Made by a program: the position numbers and the translations under genes. A DNA stretch of 42,722 nucleotides. Source: a virus. Of this stretch, positions 14,893 to 23,180 are shown piece after piece. The notes beneath the pieces are model-generated. The model was not told the DNA's origin and searched no databases. It was given only the letters and a program-made list of their open reading frames with translations. Within the stretch, counting starts at the first letter, position 1. Every line of letters begins with the position of its first letter. The stretch lies in the IMG/VR virus record IMGVR_UViG_3300037882_000611, positions 1-42,722 of that record. One strand, 5' to 3'.

Positions 14893-15108
14893 ATGAAATA
14901 TATTTTATTAGGATTATTATTAACTATATCCACGGGTTTAAATGCTAAAGCTTTTGATTTTATATTAGATAGTAAACTGTGGATATGTTCACAATATGCG
15001 GTAAGTTTTAAATGGGAAAAAGTTAAAGTTGATCATAGTAATGTGTATCAATACTATATCTCTAAAACTAAAAGCTGCGTTAAATATGAAAGAGTAGGCA
15101 GTGTATGA
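14893..15108 (+). CDS. Small exported protein, 71 aa
   Basis: A signal peptide is visible: MKYILLGLLLTISTGLNAKA, with possible cleavage after NAKA. The mature part (about 50 residues) has two cysteines (WICSQY and KSCVKY) that could form a disulfide in the periplasm. No family is recognised. A phage early-region exported protein could act in superinfection exclusion or envelope modification; this is speculation from location. Its ribosome-binding site lies in a strong hairpin, and its stop overlaps the next ATG. Confidence 0.6.
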   Translation: MKYILLGLLLTISTGLNAKAFDFILDSKLWICSQYAVSFKWEKVKVDHSNVYQYYISKTKSCVKYERVGSV

Positions 15109-15260
15109 TTTTTAAGAGTGAGGGTAGGGATGGTAAATACCATATTAAATTAACTAACGACGGTAAAGTAATTTTACTGCGTAAAGGGCGAGTGTGCAAC
15201 AAAATATATTCAAGCCTTCACGTATTTAGAAAATTACAATTGGCAAACTTAGTTTATTGA
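15105..15260 (+). CDS. Small basic hypothetical protein, 51 aa
   Basis: ATG overlaps the TGA of the exported-protein gene (ATGA). The product starts MIFKSEGRDGKYHIKLTNDG and reads as two or three beta strands followed by a basic helix. It ends TGA at 15260, overlapping the end of the convergent Rz gene by 12 bases, just before a terminator at 15285. It is the last gene of the rightward module. No domain is recognised. Confidence 0.55.
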   Translation: MIFKSEGRDGKYHIKLTNDGKVILLRKGRVCNKIYSSLHVFRKLQLANLVY

Positions 15261-15734
15261 CTCTAATTGCTTAACCCAATCACGGGCGATAGTTAGACCT
15301 AATCCGTCACTATCGCCTTTTTCAATGAGTCTCTGAATTGCTGTGTCAAAATCTCGTATTGATTGGTCAAGCTTGGTTCTGTCAAAGCAGACTCTTTTAG
15401 TATCTGAGGCGCTTCCGGTAGCTTCGGGCAAGTAACTGCGAGTGGTACTGGTTTTGTAGCGCAACCGCTTGACATCAGCGCTAAGAGTAGCAACACGGGC
15501 TTCATATAGTTTATCTTGTTCATCCTTCAACCTTTCAAACTCAGTGTTACGTATTTGAGCATTACGTGTTGCTATTTCACCTTCAGCTTTTGTACGTGCT
15601 ACAAATTGCGTATATTCAGTTTTAACAGCTTCGGTTTCTTTATTCTCAAAATGCTTACCGATTAACATACCGCTTATTAATAATATACCTCCAGTAATCG
15701 AATATATTAGCGCGTTAGTGTTAATTGCTATCAT
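15249..15734 (-). CDS. Rz-like inner-membrane spanin
   Basis: 161 aa. It has one N-terminal transmembrane helix (LIYSITGGILLISGMLIGKHF), then a long charged coiled coil (about residues 30-95), then a periplasmic C-terminal helix. With the embedded lipoprotein at 15299 it should form the complex that fuses inner and outer membranes in the last lysis step, which implies a Gram-negative host. ATG overlaps the endolysin TGA (ATGA). It is the last gene of the leftward late operon. The family is recognised by architecture, since Rz proteins share little sequence. Confidence 0.8.
   Translation of the reverse strand: MIAINTNALIYSITGGILLISGMLIGKHFENKETEAVKTEYTQFVARTKAEGEIATRNAQIRNTEFERLKDEQDKLYEARVATLSADVKRLRYKTSTTRSYLPEATGSASDTKRVCFDRTKLDQSIRDFDTAIQRLIEKGDSDGLGLTIARDWVKQLESIN
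15285..15322 (+). terminator. Rho-independent terminator of the rightward module, inside the Rz gene
   Basis: GGCGATAGT (15285-15293) pairs with ACTATCGCC (15309-15317) around a 15-base loop and is followed by TTTTT. It lies 25 bases after the last rightward stop codon and inside the opposite-strand spanin gene. Confidence 0.75.
15299..15523 (-). CDS. Rz1-like outer-membrane spanin lipoprotein, nested in Rz
   Basis: 74 aa in another frame wholly inside the Rz gene, as in lambda. The N-terminus MNKINYMKPVLLLLALMSSG then Cys forms a lipoprotein signal with the lipobox MSSGC (Cys21). The mature part is Pro-rich at first (TKPVPLAVTCPKLPEAPQ), as usual for Rz1. An AAGG just before ATG 15523 can serve as ribosome-binding site; an internal ATG at 15505 is an alternative start. 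Confidence 0.8.
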   Translation of the reverse strand: MNKINYMKPVLLLLALMSSGCATKPVPLAVTCPKLPEAPQILKESALTEPSLTNQYEILTQQFRDSLKKAIVTD

Positions 15735-16657
15735 TTCATTACCTCAATGTACTTAGCAAGCCGAACATTAAAAACATTGTGAACATGCTCACGGTTAATA
15801 TCACATGCGTTACGATTACCGTAAATCGGCTTACGAGACTTTAAGCAATGTAATTCGACGTGCTTAAACCATAACGCGGCGTTACAACCTTTAGTTAACT
15901 GGCAGGCTCTACGTTCTTTTTGAGTACCTGCTAAACCACCGTTATATGCAGCATCCCCAAATTTTAAAGCATCTTCAGCGTTGTTAAACTTACGGGCGTT
16001 ATCACGACTCATTAATACAATCGCTCTTAACTGTAAGTCAGGCCGCATGTAAACATTAGCCCATTGCCATTCACCCAATTCACTTTTATATTGGGTGCGT
16101 AATCCTGCGAGCGTATCAAATCTTAAAGCCCCTGTGGATGTATAAGCCCGTGTAATTTGACCAAACCCCGCACCTTCTTCACGCGCAGTTTTTAACCTAG
16201 CGTTAGGGTTCCAACATCCACGGGAGCGTAAGCTAATACAACTTTCTTGTTCTATAAGTGACGCGAGTAATGCAGGTTGCGGATGATCAGGCCAAAATTG
16301 TTTTTGTTCTTTAAGTAATGAATCTTTATACTTATAAAAACCGTCCGGTAATGTGGAAGCCTGCGCCCGTGGTGCGAATAACATTATTAAACCAACTAAT
16401 AATATACTAACAGCAATTAGCGCTAAACCTGAACCTGTAGGGCTTTTTGAAGCGATTGTAAATAACTTTCTTAAATCAGCGTCACCATAATCGAATAAAG
16501 ATTTACGCGCCCAATGTACCAAAACTAATGCCACAATACCTTGTATAAGCGATAAGCCACTTAAAGCGGTCGATAACCCTTTGTCAGGATCTGAGTATAA
16601 AGAAAATCCGATTGCGATAGCAGCGCCGATATATAAAAAAGCTGAGCGTTTTCTCAT
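15731..16657 (-). CDS. Membrane-anchored endolysin (lytic transglycosylase-like) with holin-like N-terminal domain
   Basis: 308 aa. Residues 1-100 contain three hydrophobic helices (about 6-21, 33-49 and 77-95) and end APRAQA before Ser101, which reads as a signal-peptidase Ala-x-Ala site. Residues 105-308 form the lytic domain: LIEQES (likely catalytic Glu138), CWNPNARLKTAREEGAGFGQ, AAYNGGL and HNVFNVRLAKY match a phage endolysin family with a transglycosylase-like fold. It may be inserted in the membrane and released by cleavage. It overlaps genes on both sides by four bases within the lysis cassette. Confidence 0.8.
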   Translation of the reverse strand: MRKRSAFLYIGAAIAIGFSLYSDPDKGLSTALSGLSLIQGIVALVLVHWARKSLFDYGDADLRKLFTIASKSPTGSGLALIAVSILLVGLIMLFAPRAQASTLPDGFYKYKDSLLKEQKQFWPDHPQPALLASLIEQESCISLRSRGCWNPNARLKTAREEGAGFGQITRAYTSTGALRFDTLAGLRTQYKSELGEWQWANVYMRPDLQLRAIVLMSRDNARKFNNAEDALKFGDAAYNGGLAGTQKERRACQLTKGCNAALWFKHVELHCLKSRKPIYGNRNACDINREHVHNVFNVRLAKYIEVMK

Positions 16658-16947
16658 GGCTTATCAACCTTATTATCAAGTTTATCTTCAATTCGATCTA
16701 GTTTTGAAAATAAAGCTGTCACTTTACTATCTAAATCTTCACGTCTTACGTAATTACCAGCAACTAAAATTTCTAAAGTCATCATTTTTTCAATAACCTT
16801 ATCATTACTTTCTTTTAAATCTTTGGCAAGTTGGGCGTCTTTGGCTTGAAGCTCTTTAACCGCCGCCCAAATTTGATTTAAAAAAAATCCGAGTAATGAA
16901 CATAAGCCCATGACGATAAGATTAAGTAAAGTTTGATCAATACTCAT
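16654..16947 (-). CDS. Coiled-coil membrane protein, putative holin or holin accessory, 97 aa
   Basis: Start preferred at ATG 16947, which has AAGG seven bases upstream; a GTG at 16953 would add two residues. One transmembrane segment (LLNLIVMGLCSLLGFFLNQIW) is followed by a long coiled coil (AAVKELQAKDAQLAKDLKES and on), with a conserved-looking YVRREDLDSK and a C-terminal amphipathic stretch. Similar proteins stand next to endolysins in many phages and are usually called holin-like. It lies directly upstream of the endolysin. Which of this protein or the endolysin's own helices makes the lethal hole is not clear. Confidence 0.6.
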   Translation of the reverse strand: MSIDQTLLNLIVMGLCSLLGFFLNQIWAAVKELQAKDAQLAKDLKESNDKVIEKMMTLEILVAGNYVRREDLDSKVTALFSKLDRIEDKLDNKVDKP

Positions 16948-16961
16948 ATCCACACCTTATA

Positions 16962-19082
16962 TTAAGATAGGCCAGTTATTCTACCGAGACTTAATACCGC
17001 AATAGTAGCAGTACCAGGTTGACCATTTTTTATAGAGACGCCATAACTAAATGATGATTTAAAAATACCTATTTGGCTAGAAGTTGGGGTGTTAGAGTTT
17101 ACAAAAGTTGAACTTACGGATTGTATGCCAACTGTCGCGCTCGCCTGTTCGCAATAAACTTTAGCCCCATTACCATTTACAGTATCCCAAATTTTAAATT
17201 CAATAGCCGCGTCGGTAAATGTTAAGTTTACTGTAGCACCTGACGTGATATTAATTACAGCTTGAACCCCCCCAACAAAAGCCGCCGCCCCTGTAGCAGT
17301 GGTGAACACTTGTTGGAATCCTACCTCAGGGTCATTAAGTAGTGAACTTAACCAAAACGATTGTTTATTACCGCCAACATTAGCGTTAACTGTACAATAA
17401 AGAGATTGATTAGTATTGTTTAAATTACCACCAATAAAACCTACGTTACAATTTAAGTAATGGCAGTAATCTAAAATTAAATCACCGAAAGTAGCACCGT
17501 TAACACTCGCATATTGTGACGGCACAGACGCATTACCTGTAATTACTACTGCACCACTACTACCTCCAGCGGGGAAAGTATTTAAACCTGAAGCATTAAA
17601 CGCTACTACGGATTTAATAAATGCTGAACCGTTAGCCCCGCCGAAAACCGCAACGTCAGTCCAAGTCGTATCTCTAACACCTACAGCACCAGTAACTCTC
17701 AATCCACCATCCCAAACAATACCATACTGATGCGTATTAGTACCACCTGAAGTAATAAGTATATCGTGCAATTGACAATAATCAGCAGCAGAGCCTGAAG
17801 TTGCAATATTGGATAATAAACAGCCGCCCGTAACCCCTGACCCACTTATTAACGCCATTGAGCGAATATCGCTACCGTTAGCACCAGGCGCTAAATTAAA
17901 AAGACCGTCGTTTGTTGTAGCGCCGTTATAATTTCTGTAAAGCTGGGTAGCAACTCTACCCTCACCTTTAATTATAACTTGTACGGCGGTATTATTAGGT
18001 TTGGTATTGAAATACCAGCTACCTTTCTCTAAATTCAAGGTGCAAGTCGCAGACGCAACAGTTGCAGCCCAAGCCAGGAAGTTATTGTAAGGTACAGTGT
18101 TATTAGTTACACCATTATCAGATTTACCACCCCAATTTTTAAGCGACATTTTCATATTGAGATAGTCTAACTTCCATCTACCCCCGTCAGTAGCTACGAT
18201 AATTGTACCGCCGTTATCAGCACTTGTAGTGTCGGCAGCATCGTAATAATAAAAGCCACCACCACCGTCACCTTGAGCATAATACCCTGTTGCAAATACC
18301 CATTGTGCTCCTGTTTTAGGGCAAGCTTTCAAGTCAGTGATTGTTTTAACTGCACGAATACCACCACCGACTAACGCAACACCTTGCGATAAATTAGTAG
18401 AGTTAAGTAGCGTTGCCAATGTGGAAATGATATTAGTTCCATCACAAGCTACATATCCACAATCACCAACTATGACGCCTGTACCGGCTGCGGTTTTCGC
18501 AGTAATGGAAAAGTTACCCGTGGTCGCGTTAATAACCAACCACGTACCCGTAATTGCAGGAAAAATTAAATTTAAGTTAGTTGTCAGTAAGCCTGTTATT
18601 CTTATAATACCTAAACCATATTCAAGAGGCGTTAACGTGTAATTTGAACTAGTCATGGTAATAGCCGCAATGCCGCTAGCAAACGCCATACCCCAATTTG
18701 AACCGCTTGACTCAGGATTAGTGGTATTATTTTCAGCTAAATTGATCCAATAGCCTTTACCGTCACTTCGAGCTACTAATGCATTTAAAGGATACCCGCC
18801 GATATTGCTATCTGTAGCAAATGCTGAATCATAAGCGTAACCAGCCCCCGCAGCTTCCCATCGTAACGCCGCAGTAATTGCGAAAAAAACACCATTGAAA
18901 TCAAAACCTGAAGGGGGTACACCACCAGCTTCCAACGGGGTCATTGTTAAAGGAGGGAAGCCGTCAGTATAAGACGCGGCACCTGGAGTTATCCCAATTT
19001 GTGAAGGTACAGGTATTGAATTTTTAGAACCGGAATTTGCAAAAGGTAACGTAAGTTTTCCAGGTTTATTAGATGTTTGCAT
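16962..19082 (-). CDS. Tailspike / tail fibre protein with beta-helix region
   Basis: 706 aa from ATG 19082, preceded by AAAGTGGAT; the frame is open 72 bases further but lacks a better start. The N-terminal 110 residues (including GGVPPSGFDFNGVFFAITAA and LRWEAAG) are a conserved phage tail-fibre attachment segment. A spike-type linker follows (VFATGYYAQGDGGGGFYYYD, then NGGTIIVATDGGRWKL), then the start of a pectate-lyase-like parallel beta helix (NWGGKSDNGVTNNT). It should bind, and perhaps cut, a surface polysaccharide. It is the last tail gene before the lysis cassette and overlaps the upstream baseplate gene by 14 bases. Receptor specificity cannot be read. Confidence 0.8.
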   Translation of the reverse strand: MQTSNKPGKLTLPFANSGSKNSIPVPSQIGITPGAASYTDGFPPLTMTPLEAGGVPPSGFDFNGVFFAITAALRWEAAGAGYAYDSAFATDSNIGGYPLNALVARSDGKGYWINLAENNTTNPESSGSNWGMAFASGIAAITMTSSNYTLTPLEYGLGIIRITGLLTTNLNLIFPAITGTWLVINATTGNFSITAKTAAGTGVIVGDCGYVACDGTNIISTLATLLNSTNLSQGVALVGGGIRAVKTITDLKACPKTGAQWVFATGYYAQGDGGGGFYYYDAADTTSADNGGTIIVATDGGRWKLDYLNMKMSLKNWGGKSDNGVTNNTVPYNNFLAWAATVASATCTLNLEKGSWYFNTKPNNTAVQVIIKGEGRVATQLYRNYNGATTNDGLFNLAPGANGSDIRSMALISGSGVTGGCLLSNIATSGSAADYCQLHDILITSGGTNTHQYGIVWDGGLRVTGAVGVRDTTWTDVAVFGGANGSAFIKSVVAFNASGLNTFPAGGSSGAVVITGNASVPSQYASVNGATFGDLILDYCHYLNCNVGFIGGNLNNTNQSLYCTVNANVGGNKQSFWLSSLLNDPEVGFQQVFTTATGAAAFVGGVQAVINITSGATVNLTFTDAAIEFKIWDTVNGNGAKVYCEQASATVGIQSVSSTFVNSNTPTSSQIGIFKSSFSYGVSIKNGQPGTATIAVLSLGRITGLS

Positions 19083-19719
19083 AGTATCCACTTTCCACCC
19101 TAAATGGGGCTTGACCGAAAGGCGCAGCAGCCGCGCCCATTTGAGAAAATCCAAAAACAGGGGTTGATGTAATAAGTAAATCCATACTGACCCCTGCGGG
19201 ATGAGGGAGTATACCTTGAGTTATGATTGCAATTTCGTAAGGCGTCAATGGGAACTCAAAAGTATACCTAAATCTCATGCCGCCTAAATCATTAACGTAA
19301 CATCTACCCCTACCTATAAATAAATTTTGTAATAGTTGATTAACAGACGAAGCCGTAAGCGTGGATATGTTACCCAAAGCTTTAACTAAAATAAGTTTTC
19401 TATAAGCGTCGTCAGCTAATACAAAAACGTTAGTTGATGGTATGCCTGTATAAAAAGTCGCTTGATTAAAAGGTTGACCGTTGCCTTCTTTAAATCCAAA
19501 ATAATTATTATTAATTACTTTTAATTCTCTACCTACATTGACAATGCGACCTAAAATATCTAAACCAAACCCTACCGCTGCATCCACATTCCAAATGAAA
19601 TCATAAATTTTATCAATATCGGCACGTGGGTCAATGCAATCATTCATGTTTTTTACAAGCTGAATGATTGTAGGGCTATTAGCGTATTGACTAATTATAG
19701 TTTCTTCAAAATTAATCAT
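19069..19719 (-). CDS. Baseplate protein, DUF2612-like
   Basis: 216 aa. The sequence FIWNVDAAVGFGLDILGRIV with YFGFKEGNGQPFNQATFY and FVLADDAYRKLILVKALGNI is typical of DUF2612 proteins. These follow the J-like baseplate gene in contractile-tail phages and probably link the wedge to the fibres, like P2 gpI. ATG overlaps the stop of the baseplate J-like gene (ATGA). The C-terminus ends FGQMGAAAAPFGQAPF-like (actual FSQMGAAAAPFGQAPF), a low-complexity tail. Confidence 0.75.
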   Translation of the reverse strand: MINFEETIISQYANSPTIIQLVKNMNDCIDPRADIDKIYDFIWNVDAAVGFGLDILGRIVNVGRELKVINNNYFGFKEGNGQPFNQATFYTGIPSTNVFVLADDAYRKLILVKALGNISTLTASSVNQLLQNLFIGRGRCYVNDLGGMRFRYTFEFPLTPYEIAIITQGILPHPAGVSMDLLITSTPVFGFSQMGAAAAPFGQAPFRVESGYYANI

Positions 19720-20933
19720 AATAAATTAACCGTTATATTACCCGCGCTTATAATTGGGTGCTGGTCAATACCTGGTAATACGCTAGTTAACGTAGGGCTT
19801 GAAGTACCTATTAATATATTGAATATGGCAATTGAGGGTGATACTTTGTTGACTGGCGTGTAATATCTACTCGCGTATACTGTAGCACCAATTCTTTCCC
19901 TACCTTCACCGTCAGTACCGTTAAAACGTGCGATAATCGCAGACTTGATTAAATCTTCAACGTTAAAAGGTAAATTTGGACTATCTTCTATATTAACCTC
20001 AAATAAAATAGCTAATGGGTCAGGTCGTTCAAATCTCACTGTATATGTCGGTTTCGGGTTACTATACGAGTTATCTGTAATTAATACTGTCGTGTTACCG
20101 TTATAATCGCACCCTAAGTCTTTTTTCAACCATATTGCTAAACCTATTAATGCATCTAATCCCCCGACAACCGCGACATATAAAGAATGTGGAAGCAAGG
20201 GGTAATTAGTAGAACCTTTATTAACCGTAGCACTTGTAGTATTTTCAGTTGCGTATACATCTAAAACATTTTCAACATTAAACACATTTGCATAAATTGA
20301 TTCTAATGAAGATCGAGCATTTAAAGCCACTGAATTTTTACGTCGATATTCAAAATCATTACGGCTTTCTACCAAACTACCTAACGTGCCGTCAGTTGGG
20401 TTATTAATAGTATCCCAACCACTTATTGATTGATAAATTTTAGTTAGAGTATTCGCAGGACAAGCTATTGCGCCCGTTTCCACATTATAAAACTCAACGC
20501 CTAAAATTGTACTTGACGGGGGTATTGTTACGTCACCTGCCAAAGCGTAAGTATTATTATTAACGTCTTTAGCTAATGTACCTGCGGGTATAAAAGTATT
20601 GGGTAACCCAGTTAGTGTGCAAAGTACCACAGTTGAAGTCGCGGGTTTACGCGTAAGGAAATAGAATTTCGCGATAGCATCTTGAAATCTACCGTCAGCA
20701 TATTGAGGGTCAATCTGATTTACTATAGTTGCAATTTCAGCATTCTTATCTGAAATTATCGCACTTTGGCTAGATGCTAACTGACCCTGAGGGGTTTCTA
20801 AAGCAGGATTTAATCCACCGCCGAAAGCCGCGTCGTAATCCGCTTGAACACCTTCGAGTATTGCGGTATCTGTGGGTAGCACTAAACCTGCTTCGGTAAA
20901 TTCAATAGGAGGTACGCTAGAAAGTAATGCCAT
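19716..20933 (-). CDS. Baseplate J-like wedge protein
   Basis: 405 aa, the normal size. The start PIEFTEAGLVLPTDTAILEG followed by VQADYDAAFGGGLNPALETP, the motif GQLASSQSAIISDKN, and the middle region SRNDFEYRRKNSVALNARSS are typical of P2 gpJ / T4 gp6-like baseplate wedge proteins. It forms the ring that opens on contraction. It overlaps the gp25-like gene by 17 bases and is followed by the DUF2612 gene, the standard order. Confidence 0.85.
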   Translation of the reverse strand: MALLSSVPPIEFTEAGLVLPTDTAILEGVQADYDAAFGGGLNPALETPQGQLASSQSAIISDKNAEIATIVNQIDPQYADGRFQDAIAKFYFLTRKPATSTVVLCTLTGLPNTFIPAGTLAKDVNNNTYALAGDVTIPPSSTILGVEFYNVETGAIACPANTLTKIYQSISGWDTINNPTDGTLGSLVESRNDFEYRRKNSVALNARSSLESIYANVFNVENVLDVYATENTTSATVNKGSTNYPLLPHSLYVAVVGGLDALIGLAIWLKKDLGCDYNGNTTVLITDNSYSNPKPTYTVRFERPDPLAILFEVNIEDSPNLPFNVEDLIKSAIIARFNGTDGEGRERIGATVYASRYYTPVNKVSPSIAIFNILIGTSSPTLTSVLPGIDQHPIISAGNITVNLL

Positions 20934-21273
20934 TAGATACCCCTACTTCATCAATAAATAAAATTTTACCTGAAACGTCGCGACTGCTAAAATCGGTGAG
21001 TATACATCTTGCATTAACAACCCCTGGTACTGTAAGTGCTGCTTTTTCAATGTAGTTTATAATTAACGACGGTGGTGGTAGGTTACCTAAAACTTCTTCA
21101 AAATAAGGGATTCCTTTATCACCGTTATACCACAACTCACCCAAAAATAATTTAACTGCGCTGGCAACATCTTGCGCTAAAGAATACGGGGGTTTAGCTA
21201 ATGCGATATTACCTGAACTATCGAGTACTAAATCCCACTGAGTTTGATCAAGCAATAAAGTATTATATCTCAT
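20917..21273 (-). CDS. gp25/gpW-like baseplate wedge protein
   Basis: 118 aa. LVLDSSGNIALAKPPYSLAQ then DVASAVKLFLGELWYNGDKG and IPYFEEVLG match small baseplate wedge proteins of the T4 gp25 / P2 gpW group, which start sheath assembly. ATG overlaps the stop of the spike gene. Position between spike and J-like protein supports the call. Confidence 0.8.
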   Translation of the reverse strand: MRYNTLLLDQTQWDLVLDSSGNIALAKPPYSLAQDVASAVKLFLGELWYNGDKGIPYFEEVLGNLPPPSLIINYIEKAALTVPGVVNARCILTDFSSRDVSGKILFIDEVGVSNGITF

Positions 21274-22031
21274 AATGGCTCACTTGTAGGGCTACCAGGG
21301 CTTGTCGATGTATGTACATGAGTGTGTAAGCTAGTACCGTTTGCAATAACGTCACCCGTTACCGTTACAACACCCGTCATGCTCACTGTTCCACCCGAAC
21401 CACCTGTACCAGTTGTAATGTTACCTGTAATGTCTACAATCGGGCTATCCATTGTTATACTAGATGATGCATTGATATTTAAGTTGTCGCAAGTGATGTC
21501 CACATCTGCGCCCGATTGTATAATTATTTTAGTATTTGAAAATACTTTTATACCGTCGTCGCTAAATTGAATATATTGTGTGGGCGTGCCGTTTAAAACG
21601 CCACCTACGTATAAACCATCAGCAAAATTAAAGCTTCTGTAGCTACCAGGGTTAGCTTGATTTTTTGTATTTTTAACCTTACTAATATCTCGACTGGCAA
21701 ATAAACATATGCCGATATCCCCCGGTTTGGGGTCAATTATAATAGCGTCAGCACCACCCTGAATCCTAAAGTATGGAATGTTATATATCACCCCGTGTGG
21801 AATCCCCTTACCATCGCCGTCAATTTGATTGACCGATGGTTGAACATCCACAAAGCCAACGGGGGATATTCCACCCTCATTAGTACACGCGATAATTTTG
21901 ACTAAAGTGGCAGTTTGAAGTTTATTTAAAGCTTGCTGAATAATAAAACTCAAATTGTTATAATCACCCGATGTAGTACTAGGTTTCTGTTGACCTACAG
22001 GTATTTCATTATTTTGTGATTGCGAGGCCAT
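21270..22031 (-). CDS. Baseplate central spike, gp138/gpV-like
   Basis: 253 aa. An N-terminal OB-fold-like region (TATLVKIIACTNEGGISPVG then GVIYNIPYFRIQGGADAIII) matches the Gp138 N-terminal domain. A repetitive beta-prism follows (GADVDITCDNLNINASSSIT and on), ending HTHVHTSTSPGSPTSEPL. The HxH pairs are the usual iron-binding tip of phage membrane-piercing spikes. It forms the needle below the hub and would pierce the outer membrane. It overlaps the hub gene by 23 bases. Confidence 0.85.
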   Translation of the reverse strand: MASQSQNNEIPVGQQKPSTTSGDYNNLSFIIQQALNKLQTATLVKIIACTNEGGISPVGFVDVQPSVNQIDGDGKGIPHGVIYNIPYFRIQGGADAIIIDPKPGDIGICLFASRDISKVKNTKNQANPGSYRSFNFADGLYVGGVLNGTPTQYIQFSDDGIKVFSNTKIIIQSGADVDITCDNLNINASSSITMDSPIVDITGNITTGTGGSGGTVSMTGVVTVTGDVIANGTSLHTHVHTSTSPGSPTSEPL

Positions 22032-22890
22032 TATAATTACCCCTTACTGTGGATTGCCACAAGCCGTTAGGTTTTTCAGCATCTAACTTGTGATTAACTG
22101 AAGTTACTACCCATTTACCGGAAGCCTTAAATACATCGGTTTGTAAATCTACTAGAGCACCAAACCGTATCGCAGGGTTAAATTTAACATCGAAAGTAAC
22201 ACCGATACCATCAAAACTAGGATAGCCTATCAACCCGCTGTAATAAGCGATTAATGGGATTTTAATATCCGAACGTGGCGCAAACTTAGGAGTTATAGCT
22301 AACACATTATCGTCTAAATATAAATCGCAGTTAGCCATTTTAACTAAGTCTTTTATTTGCTCCATGTTGCTATTGGGCAAATACACATTATCTAATTGTA
22401 CATTAACACCATTATTTTCAAAGTTGTAACCCATATCTTTGGCTATTTGAGATATAACCGTGGCAACGTCTATTTGACCTTTAAAACTTCTAGGTTCTTT
22501 TAATAATAGCTGATTAAAAAATGCTGATTGTGCTTGGATATATAAGTTAACATTTGGCATAGATTTATAATCACCAAAGGCGTTAACTATATTACCTGCA
22601 AATACTAACGTTTGTTGATCTCCATCAATCGCGTACACTTCGACCGTATTAAATATGAGCGTCCCGGGCTTCCATTGCAGCGTCGTTATATTATTCATAT
22701 CGTCTTGGTGAACACCATACACTTTAGCGCGTAGTGTACCCATCATCGCACCGCCTGCTTTTTCTATTTCGGTTTCAGCTCTAAAACCCTGTAACGTTAT
22801 AACGTTCGCGTTACTTGAGCCGAATTTATTCGTACTCATAGTAATTACAAATTTTAATTGTTTTTTATTAGCGAACGAGGTCATACTCAT
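22009..22890 (-). CDS. Baseplate hub protein (gpD/Mu gp44-like)
   Basis: 293 aa. The sequence includes a first barrel (VITLQGFRAETEIEKAGGAM) and VYAIDGDQQTLVFAGNIVNA. A second barrel-like region (FKGQIDVATVISQIAKDMGY, then LPNSNMEQIKDLVKMANCDL) is as in hub proteins that sit between the tube and spike. GTVRGNYNGL-like ending reads here STVRGNYNGLAITK. Start at 22890 overlaps the upstream plug gene; a second ATG six bases later, nearer the GAGG, is possible. Order plug, hub, spike, wedge is standard for Pam3-like baseplates. Confidence 0.75.
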   Translation of the reverse strand: MSMTSFANKKQLKFVITMSTNKFGSSNANVITLQGFRAETEIEKAGGAMMGTLRAKVYGVHQDDMNNITTLQWKPGTLIFNTVEVYAIDGDQQTLVFAGNIVNAFGDYKSMPNVNLYIQAQSAFFNQLLLKEPRSFKGQIDVATVISQIAKDMGYNFENNGVNVQLDNVYLPNSNMEQIKDLVKMANCDLYLDDNVLAITPKFAPRSDIKIPLIAYYSGLIGYPSFDGIGVTFDVKFNPAIRFGALVDLQTDVFKASGKWVVTSVNHKLDAEKPNGLWQSTVRGNYNGLAITK

Positions 22891-23179
22891 CCTCGTTTAA
22901 GTAAACTAATTTATAACGCGAACCTAATTGATCGTAAGTAGGATCATTATCACCTTGAGTATCAATAAAAAATAAATTACCAATGAAGCCTACATAATCA
23001 CGACATACGAGAAAATCAACATTCTTACAGATAACCGCATTAACTATATCCACATCGTTAATCGCCAGGTCGAAAAATAAATGTTCACTTTTAACATATA
23101 CCGCAATTTGACAATTTTGATCATTAAGTACGACTTGGCAAGTTTGGGACGGTGTTGAAGTTAATGGTATTTGTAGCAT
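22868..23179 (-). CDS. Baseplate plug protein, Pam3 gp18-like
   Basis: 103 aa from ATG 23179, which has CTGGTGG upstream; the open frame extends 45 bases further into the neighbour without a good start. MLQIPLTSTPSQTCQVVLND, CQIAVYVKSEHLFFDLAIND and FFIDTQGDNDPTYDQLGSRY followed by KLVYL are typical of the small baseplate plug family of cyanophage Pam3 and many proteobacterial myophages. It probably helps close the hub before infection. Confidence 0.8.
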   Translation of the reverse strand: MLQIPLTSTPSQTCQVVLNDQNCQIAVYVKSEHLFFDLAINDVDIVNAVICKNVDFLVCRDYVGFIGNLFFIDTQGDNDPTYDQLGSRYKLVYLNEDEYDLVR

Positions 23180-23180
23180 A

